From Lumbricus terrestris (Eukaryota > Annelida > Clitellata > Crassiclitellata > Lumbricidae): a stretch of 64,000 nt of DNA. The position numbers were made by a program, and so were the translations under genes. Below, in pieces: positions 1-64,000 of this stretch. A model generated the notes under the pieces. The model was not told where the DNA came from and made no database searches. It saw only the letters and a program-made list of their open reading frames with translations. The stretch spans positions 12,713,784 to 12,777,783 of the forward strand of contig OX457037.1 in the NCBI GenBank assembly GCA_949752735.1. The letters run 5' to 3'. Position 1 is the stretch's first letter. Every line of letters begins with the position of its first letter.

Positions 1-31
1 TAAAGAAATGAAAGCAGGTTCTAGATACAGT

Positions 32-350
32 CAGAGGCGGATACAGAAATTTTCGAGGGGGTAAAATTTTCGTCGAAAATATACCGAGTTTCACTGAAAA
101 AATACCTGACGACCTTTTTTCTTAGTCATTTGATCGATGATAATTATAATAATTATTATTATCTCTTCAACTTGTAAGCTTACTATTTTTCCAAGTCAAT
201 GCTAAATCATAAGTTTTTAGTCGCTTCTAACTTTTCGCGCTGCACTGAACGAAAGCTTGTTGGAATCTGATGAGGGAGGCCACGTCCTATGCACATTGTG
301 GCATTTCTGATGGGCCATGACCGGATTGCCTCCCCCTGGATCTGCCCCTG
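32..350. mobile_element. hAT-like MITE (319 bp)
   Basis: The left end is CAGAGGCGGATACAG and the right end the complement of CAGGGGCAGATCCAGG. The perfect 8-bp duplication gatacagt lies at 24-31 and 351-358. The interior shares the pattern GACCTTTTTTCTTAGTCAT with the MITE at 47423-47741 and the remnant at 20785-21125. There is no coding content. Confidence 0.85.
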
Positions 351-804
351 GATACAGTGGCTCATGGACTACGCTGCATAGATTATGTAAATGAAGACAT
401 AATAACATCAGATGAACTTGACCAGTGACCGAAGACAATAGGATGGAGATTTTTTTATTCGTGCACATCGCATACAAACAAACATGGCTGTTTTAAAGGA
501 TTTTTTAGAACTGCACAACTTCTTTCCTTTCCCATCCTCCATGGTAAATTACTTCCAATCGGAGGACAGTGACCTTTTTGTCCTTTTTGCTAGTTTTAAC
601 TGTACAGAAGTCCTTTTATAACTACGTCATGTTGTGTACAACTGCACGTTTAAAAAAACCTGCCGCCAAATGGCAGGTGTCAGAAACCGATGACGGTTGT
701 GGAGGTGATATTAAATTAAAACACTTTTTCTTGTCTCTTATTCGTTGGGTAAGCTCATTAGGCCTAATTATTTTCCAACGATGAAATTAGGATCCTTCTT
801 TACA
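351..804. other. Intergenic, no gene seen
   Basis: Unique-looking AT-rich DNA between a MITE and a SINE. The short ORFs here have no recognisable motif. Confidence 0.5.
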
Positions 805-1100
805 TTGCTGGCCTAGTTAGCTACACCGGTAAGTGCGAGCTGCATTCGTCTGTTGGTTGCAACGGACTGCGGTTCAAGCCCCGGGCTGGGAGTTGACATT
901 CAGAGATTTAGATATCTCGGGCTAGTACGTGTGGGACGCAGGGGCGCAAGCTGCTGCGGAGCGACCTTGGACAAGTTGCTTACCCATCATTGTCTGTGAG
1001 GAAGGCAACGGGAAACCACCTCACTCATCTCATCCCCAGGGGCGTAAGCCAATGAACCTGCCTTCGGGCAGAGCACCTCATCATCATCATCATCTTTACA
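805..1100 (+). mobile_element. SINE-like element (family III) with ATC tail
   Basis: The tRNA-like region has GCGGTTCAAGCCCCG as B box. It is followed by GGAAGGCAACGGGAAACCAC, a TGCCTTCGGGCAGAGCACCTC block and (ATC)n. The GGAGGAAGGCAACTGGAAA and TGCCTGAGGGCAGAG blocks recur at 58700-58865. Confidence 0.55.
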
Positions 1101-3200
1101 TTAGGCTATCCAATGTATCCATCCAAGTATTTTCTGTCCTCCGTTACTCGATCCGCTCTGTTTCCACTCGGTGTTAGAGTATTGAGGCCTATCCTGGCCT
1201 GTATACGCCTAACTCTTAGACAATTCATTCACGTTAATTATACTCCAGCCCTGCCCACAAATGTTGGTCTTCGCTTTCGAATCGTTTGTAGCCTACTAGA
1301 TTCTCAACGTGGAAAGTACAGTATAATTAGCCTACAACCAGGCGTTTGCACTTTACCGTTAAATAGCAGGACAAGTTTCTATTGTTAGGATCAACTTTCC
1401 GTGTTAGCATTTCAGAGGTAGCCTACTAGATACAACCCTCGTGGGCCCTATAATAATGGTCCAGAATGAGAACATGGTCTTATATGGACCCCATAATAAT
1501 ATTATGGGCACGGCGGAAGGGTTTACAACTACGCCTCTTTATGTTGAAGTGTTTGCTGTTGTACATAATAGATGGCGCCATAACTTGAAATGAGAAAACA
1601 CTCAAACAGTTAATTAGGCCTACTGAAACGTTAAACTCTTGTATTGCTACGTGGAATGTTTAATAATATTTTACAGCAGGAATAAAAGGATGTGGATCGA
1701 ACCCGACACGGAATGGGAGAATTTAACCATAGGCTGAATGATTTGAAAATTGCTGTCGGTTGTAATTGCTGCAACCGACTCCCCGCATTAGCACGAAGAA
1801 GGTCTTTGCCATGCGTCATGCATGAGAAAGCTTTGACAGACATCCAAAGCATCCGTCGGAAGCAGATATTTATAGACACCATGACGGAATCAATCATGCG
1901 ATGAGCAACTCAACTGTACTGACTTCACTTAAGATCTCGAAGCATAATGAGCGTTGGCGTGTTTATACTGGATCTTTGGTCTCTGCTGTAGCCTATATCT
2001 GTGGCCTATGGCCTAATTTCACGTACACTGGTCTATTGGTAGACCCATATTGTAGGCTACACCATCTTTATCTACTCAATCAAATTTGATTGCACTTAAT
2101 TGTATATAATTAACTTCAACTTCCTTACAGCACTCGTTTTGAAGCTAAGCGAAGGGCACCAGTTTATTCACGAGTACCACCATGAGCGACCCCAGATAGT
2201 TTTGCAAGAGGGGCCAAGACTCATTTCTCATGATTAAATTTTTAGCATGAACCTGAAAATGGAAAGAAGGAAATTAAGAATAATTTATGGATATTTTATA
2301 GAGGCTTCAAAATGTAAAATTTCTCCTGTTCATTTTGTGAATATTTACTATCATTAACAATTTAACACCTGTAGTGTTACGAAATTTGTTAAAGACCAAA
2401 ATGCAACAGTTTAAAAAAATAGGTTGCGTCTCTTGTCTCGGCGCCCATGAGTACGGCGTAGTGTCAGATACCAAGTGAAGATACAAGTTCGGTTACCATA
2501 AAACCAGGCAGAGAAGAGAGATCATGTGTTAATGGGAGGGAGGGTCTATAGAACGACGTGAAAGCGGAAGAGTGGATGGACCAGAACAGGATTCTTGAAG
2601 TTACGAAATGTTCCATTGATACAACAATTAAAAGTTGAAACTAACTTTTTTATTGTCAAGATCTATTAATGCGGACAGAATTCTTTTAAAGAAATTAAAG
2701 GTTAATTGGACATATTTGGACAATTTTTCGTAGCGATATTCAGTAAACGGAAGTAGTTACGAGACAATCAGCTTACATAAGATTATATTAGATTAGATTA
2801 GATAATTAGGTTTAATTAGGTTAGGTTAGAAGCACACTTCATGTGTTGATTTAATTTCACTTTTTTATACTTATCTGAGTTAATTGTGAGTCGTTGACAT
2901 TCCTAAATTATTATTATGGTATAGGCGTTCTGCTCAGTTAGTCTAGTTAAGGTTTGAGTATTCTCTGTTCTCCGTTCTTGTGAATTGTTTAAACTGCATA
3001 ATATTATTGTACGCTATAATCGGTTGCGGTCTGTCAACCGGATTGTTGAATAAAGAGAATATTTTAAAAACAACTTCTTGTTTAGATTTTTTGGACTGAA
3101 CAACATGCAATGCGCCATTTGTCACTATGCGTGAATAGCGCCATGCAGCCTGTGTAGGCTGTTGTATTATATAATTGTATTACATATAGGCCTACATGTA
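1101..3200. other. Intergenic and probable 3' UTR of gene A
   Basis: No exon signal or recognised repeat apart from short TTAGATTAGATTAG-type runs near 2775-2830 and GTAGCCTAC/TAGGCCTA motifs. The part nearest gene A should include its 3' UTR. Confidence 0.5.
2649..2654 (-). terminator. Candidate polyadenylation signal of gene A
   Basis: AATAAA on the minus strand about 550 bases downstream of the gene A stop. It is the nearest exact match I found, but there is no further support. Confidence 0.3.
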
Positions 3201-3203
3201 GGT

Positions 3204-38282
<35,079 letters not shown>

Positions 38283-38296
38283 TGGGAAGAACACGG

Positions 38297-38490
38297 AACT
38301 TTCCAGAATTTGAACGCTGCTTTGCTCCAGAAGTTAAACGCTGCTTTGTTCCAGAAGTTAAACGCAGCTTTGTTCCAGAAGTTAAAAGCAGTCAAGTTCC
38401 TTAAATTAACGCAGCCTTGCTCCATAAATTAACGCAGCGTTGTTCCATAAATTAACGCAGCCTTGTTCCAGAAGATAAACGCTGCTTCTA
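38297..38490 (-). repeat. 24-bp tandem array immediately upstream of the gene A start codon
   Basis: About eight units of 23-24 bp (consensus on the plus strand GCNGCNTTGTTCCAGAAGTTAA). The array starts about 15 bases upstream of the gene A ATG, so it lies in the 5' UTR or core promoter. Several units carry TTCCAGAA, the inverted TTCnnGAA arrangement of heat-shock elements; others read TTCCATAA or TTCCTTAA. Confidence 0.8.
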
Positions 38491-39390
38491 AGAAATTTGC
38501 TAGATCTTCCCGGTATTAAACGAGCGTGTCAAAGCATACAATGACGCCCAAGAAATATAAGCAGTCGTGCACGAATCAGGCAATATATCTTTTCTTGGCT
38601 GAACATTGGCAACAGTGTTTGAACGACTGTCATAAATGCCATCAGTACGCTCCCTATAGAGCAAGGCAATTCAGCAAGACGATGCATATTCATCAAGGAC
38701 CTTCACTAATATCAAGTCGAGAGAAGTAGGCTATGCTATAAAGCACCAGCCTTTGGTGACAATATTATTTGCACGCAAAGCTTATGCTCTCTTTCGTATA
38801 AATCCAAGCAGGTCAGCCTGAGTATGAGGATTTCACCCCCTCCACTCCTTCTGAGACTACTTCCGGTTTGAGCCGATTTACTATTTTCCAGCAATGCATC
38901 GACTTAACTCAGCGGGACTATTTTAATCCTCGATCGCGAAAGTCTAACGGTATTCCGCGGGGTAGAAATTATTTCATTTGCCGGCGATAAATAATTTTGT
39001 CACCTTTACACGGGAACTATAATAGGCCTATATAATATAGCCTATATATAGGCTACGCGTTGACCTCTATAACATTGGCTCGAACACAGTGTGCATAATA
39101 TCATTTACATTGTTCATATTATAAAATGTTAAATGTAAACAAAATTTATTATTCTCAATATTATAATTTCCAATCATGGATAAATGATCGAAATGGCGTT
39201 CAGAGCAAATAACGCGATGGTCTCATGTAAATAATTTATTCTTAGGCTTCTTCGGTTAACCGATAATTTATGATGTGAATGAATGAAATCACGAATGACA
39301 GGTAGACATTGGGTCAGCCCAGCTTGCATCTTCAACCCCGCGTAGTCTAATAGTGATACATCGTGAGAAACATGCGAGTCTATAAGTCTA
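38491..39390. other. Spacer between genes B and A
   Basis: Upstream of the 24-bp array. It should hold upstream promoter elements of gene A. I see no confident core promoter motif and no ORF with recognisable content. Confidence 0.4.
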
Positions 39391-39515
39391 CTGGGGGGAG
39401 GGGGCGATAGCGCAATGGATAACACGCTAGTGTAGAGTGCGAGAGGTAGCGAGTTCGAGTCCCCGTTGGGCGGACATGTTTTGTAGGCTGCTATTAGCAC
39501 CGTGTAATTGCAAAG
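39391..39515 (+). mobile_element. tRNA-derived SINE (family II)
   Basis: Head GGCGATAGCGCAATGGATAA, a GAGTGCGAGAGGTAG middle and B box GAGTTCGAGTCCCC, then TTGGGCGGACATG and TTTTGTAGGCTGC. It is shared with the minus-strand copy at 28138-28236. It lies between genes A and B. Confidence 0.65.
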
Positions 39516-39782
39516 ACCACCGAAAATTTTGGGCCCCTCTCAGCAATTTCTGTAGTCCTATCCGCCCCTGACGATGGGGACGAATAGGCTACTCGGCCAA
39601 TGAACTCTGGTTACAATTCTGGAGACAAGCCGAACACAGGGACAACCGTTTGCAGTGTCCTGGCAAATGTAACGCACAGGATAGGGGCACACCATAAAAT
39701 GATAGTAATGACAATAACGACGAGAAGAAGAATTTGATGTATTTTCCTGTTGCGCTGTTTGTGCTTCAAACAATATCCAAAT

Positions 39783-39788
39783 TTTATT
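39783..39788 (-). terminator. Candidate polyadenylation signal of gene B
   Basis: AATAAA on the minus strand about 390 bases past the gene B stop and well before the gene A promoter region. Sequence match only. Confidence 0.35.
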
Positions 39789-40173
39789 GAACTCTTGAAT
39801 ATTCAATCCGATTATTATTATGAGTCATTTCTAGACATCATGGAAATTAATAAAGTTACCAGAAAGTTTGTTCCGTGAATTATTTTATATCGCATTAGCC
39901 ATTAACTCAAGTTTATGTCTTCAAACATAAATTTATAAACAACCCACGATAATATAATTATCAATAACTGCAACTAGAATTATTTCAACCCATCATAAAA
40001 GTCCATAAATACAGAAGGTGTGTGATTTCGACCTTGCCAGCATGCCCACATGGAGCCAGCACTGGACCCCTACTCCCATACTGGACTTATGCATAGGAGT
40101 CTATAAGGGTCGTCCCATGTCTCGCCTATGGACAATTGGACATGTAGGCATGGTAATGACTTGATCGAAAGAT

Positions 40174-61996
<21,823 letters not shown>

Positions 61997-62061
61997 TCAG
62001 ATTTTAAATATGTTTGCCATAATAATAATAATGTTATCATGTAATGATGATGATGATGATG

Positions 62062-62106
<45 letters not shown>

Positions 62107-63068
62107 GGTGATTCATTCCCTGCCGATCAACAACATGGGGAGATGTTGTCCCGCTGGCTAATGGCCAGCTCAATGCAGCTTCCAGACAGCAGTGTTGTCC
62201 ACAGGCAAACATCTTGGGAAAAACCACTGACCGATAAGATCATATCTGACTTGTACACCGGGCTTCAGGACCCACTCCATCAAGCGCGTCTCAGAGCTGT
62301 CTCTGCCCCGCACGCGGGCGATTGGCTGCTGGCTCTCCCTATAACCTCGTGCGGACTCAGACTTGACGACGAGTCAGTCAGAGTGGCGGTTGGTCTTCGG
62401 CTGGGGGTTCCTCTTTGTGAACCGCACAGATGCCCATGCGGATCTGCTGTTGCCGCTAACGGCCTACACGGGCTCTCCTGCTCTTTGGGTCCAGGTCGTT
62501 CATCCAGACATGCGACCTTGAACGACATAGTCTTCCGCGGTTTGACCCGGGCTGGCTTCCCTTCCACTAAGGAACCCGTTGGCCTGTTAAGGGCTGACGG
62601 CAAGAGACCGGATGGCCTCACTTTGATACCGTGGCGTGCTGGTCGCTGCCTTATTTGGGATGCGACCGTGACCGACACCTCAACCGCTTCTTATCTCTCC
62701 GACACTTCTCGGGCGGCGGGTGCGGCGGCCGAGAGAGCAGCGGCCCTCAAACACACAAAATACAGTCAATTGTCAGAAACTCACCTGTTTATTCCCTTGG
62801 CTTTCGAAACCCTAGGCCCCATCAACAACGAGGGCTTGACTTTCCTTTCTGCTTTGGGACAAAGCATGAGCACCGCAACTGGTGACGTCCGCGAAACGTC
62901 ATATCTGTTCCAACGCCTGTCGGTAACGATTCAGCGATTCAACTATGTCGCTTTTAGGGGTACTTTTTCCAACTGGGACCTTGACGAATAGGGTCCATTC
63001 CAGACAAATTTGCTTTTATCGAGAGTGTTGAAGTCCCCGAGGGATCATGTTTACCTCGGGGCAAAAAA
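62107..63068 (+). pseudogene. 5'-truncated LINE with restriction-like endonuclease domain, copy 2, with 3' hairpin
   Basis: The ORF reads ASPHAGDWL-like SAPHAGDWLLALPITSCGLRL, the zinc knuckle CPCGSAVAANGLHGLSC, RHATLNDIVFRGL, KRPDG, LIWDATVTDT and LFQRLSVTIQRFNYVAFRGTF, ending at 62991. The 3' UTR ends in a perfect 8-bp hairpin (63035-63042 with 63054-63061), then an A run and TAA repeats. Upstream it abuts an ATA run (62059-62105). The frame is intact over the C-terminal region, suggesting a young copy. Confidence 0.8.
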
Positions 63069-63076
63069 AAAAAAAA

Positions 63077-63132
<56 letters not shown>
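63069..63132 (+). repeat. A run and TAA tail of LINE copy 2
   Basis: It starts right after the hairpin with a run of A and continues as TAA repeats, which are also the insertion site of the next LINE fragment. A second such tail is at 63348-63408. Confidence 0.85.
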
Positions 63133-63134
<2 letters not shown>

Positions 63135-63350
63135 GAAATTGGCAGCCGCATCTCTTCTATCACTGGCGACAGACGTGAAGCTTTCTTTCTTTTTCAACGT
63201 CTGTCCATTTGCATTCAACGCTACAACCTGGTCGCTTTCAAAGGTACTTTTGCCTCATACCCTGAAGACGAGGCCTGACCCACCAGGCATACATTCTTTA
63301 GTTAATAATAGTCCATAAGTCCCTGGGGGAATGAAGTACCTCAGGGCAAA
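63133..63350 (+). pseudogene. Short 3' LINE fragment, same family, with 3' hairpin
   Basis: It starts right after the TAA tail of the preceding copy. It encodes only RREAFFLFQRLSICIQRYN and VAFKGTF before a TGA. The tail hairpin is 63321-63328 with 63339-63346, followed by AAAAAA and TAAA/TAA repeats. This is a severely 5'-truncated insertion into the TAA tail of its neighbour. Confidence 0.75.
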
Positions 63351-63357
63351 AAATAAA

Positions 63358-63410
<53 letters not shown>

Positions 63411-63607
63411 TTTAAAAAATAACACTAATAATAAAAATAAAAATAATAATAATAATAATAATAATGTTATTAGGTAATGATATTGACTATGCACTGTATG
63501 CAGTCTAAGTTCAAACCCGCACCATCCATATTGCCGATCGACTTCTCTGTTCAGTCGGCAACTGCATTGTTTTATGACACAGAGACCCTGCACATCGATT
63601 ATAATTG

Positions 63608-63835
63608 TTGGACGGGGTGGTGTAGTAGTTGGTTCGGTACCCTTCCAGGTTCAAATCCACCTCAAGCCGCTGCGTAGAGATCTTGAGCAAGTCCTTCACT
63701 CACAATTTCTCGTGCGCTTCGGCGTGAAACACATAGTCTATGCAGTGTCCACGCTGTAGTCGGGAGCGCTTCTGAATAGCTATAGCTTGAAGGACGCTAC
63801 AGCATATGCGAGAAATAAATTAAATAAAAATAAAT
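63608..63835 (+). mobile_element. tRNA-derived SINE (family I), full length
   Basis: The tRNA-like head has an A-box region GGTGTAGTAGTTGG and B box GGTTCAAATCC (63648-63658). The body is GAGCAAGTCCTTCACTCACAA. The tail GGGAGCGCTTCTGAATAG with TTGAAGG-CGCTA and AAATAAAT is the 3' tail of the L2-like LINE fragments. Confidence 0.75.
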
Positions 63836-64000
63836 TATTAAGATTAGAATGAAAACATGGTGATTATAATTATCGTCATCACCTTCGCCAACAGTTTCCG
63901 CATCATGATAACCAAGATCATTTCAATTACCGATATGTCATGGCCTATTGTTAAGCGTTATTTCAAATCAAATCAAATAATTTATTTGGCAAGACCAACA

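Noticed and set aside
2770..2832. TTAGATTAGATTAG and TTAGGTTAGG runs as interstitial telomere sequence
   Set aside because: The runs are short and irregular and do not match TTAGGG units.
40020..40155. Small MITE with CATGCC-CACATG ends
   Set aside because: The inverted ends are short and imperfect and no target duplication is visible.

Overview
This is animal nuclear DNA. Coding sequence is split into short exons with GT–AG introns. The rest is AT-rich and full of triplet microsatellites, tRNA-derived SINEs, decayed LINEs and small DNA transposons. Gene content (NIDO/VWD/EGF/C1q secreted proteins and a cGAS-like Mab-21 protein) and a very frequent TAGGCCTA octamer suggest a marine invertebrate. 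An echinoderm or similar deuterostome is my best guess, but the window does not prove it.

Layout. Two paralogous genes lie head to tail on the minus strand. Gene A runs from 38282 down to 3204. I could assemble it as 19 exons with consistent phases, 4686 coding bases and 1561 residues: signal peptide, NIDO domain, cysteine-rich and linker region, VWD domain, EGF-like segment, VWDE-type cysteine-rich modules and three C1q-like jelly rolls in one last exon. Gene B runs from the right edge of the window down to 40174. Its exons 4–19 are present (1362 residues) with the same phases and several identical exon lengths. Its first three exons should lie beyond 64000. About 1.9 kb separates the end of B from the start of A, and a 24-bp tandem array sits directly upstream of the A start codon.

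Intron 1 of gene A (about 17.5 kb) holds, on the opposite strand, an uninterrupted 966-residue ORF with a nucleotidyltransferase GS/DxD motif and a Mab-21 domain: a cGAS-like receptor (cGLR) candidate nested in the host gene. Just after it come three transposons with the same TAGGGTGTCCCA ends, each with a perfect 8-bp target duplication. Two are 2295-bp inverted twins and one is a 2.4-kb palindrome.

Mobile DNA elsewhere includes 5'-truncated LINEs with a restriction-enzyme-like endonuclease domain sitting inside TAA repeats, three with a 3' hairpin; a second LINE family whose tail is shared by a SINE; and at least five hAT-like MITEs, one only 33 bp long. In gene B a 46-bp unit carrying an exon end, its splice donor and a TGACGTCA site is repeated exactly five times.

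How the genes may work together is inference. A and B look like secreted adhesive or recognition proteins, and the nested ORF looks like an intracellular nucleic-acid sensor, so the locus may be immune-related. Nothing in the sequence proves that.
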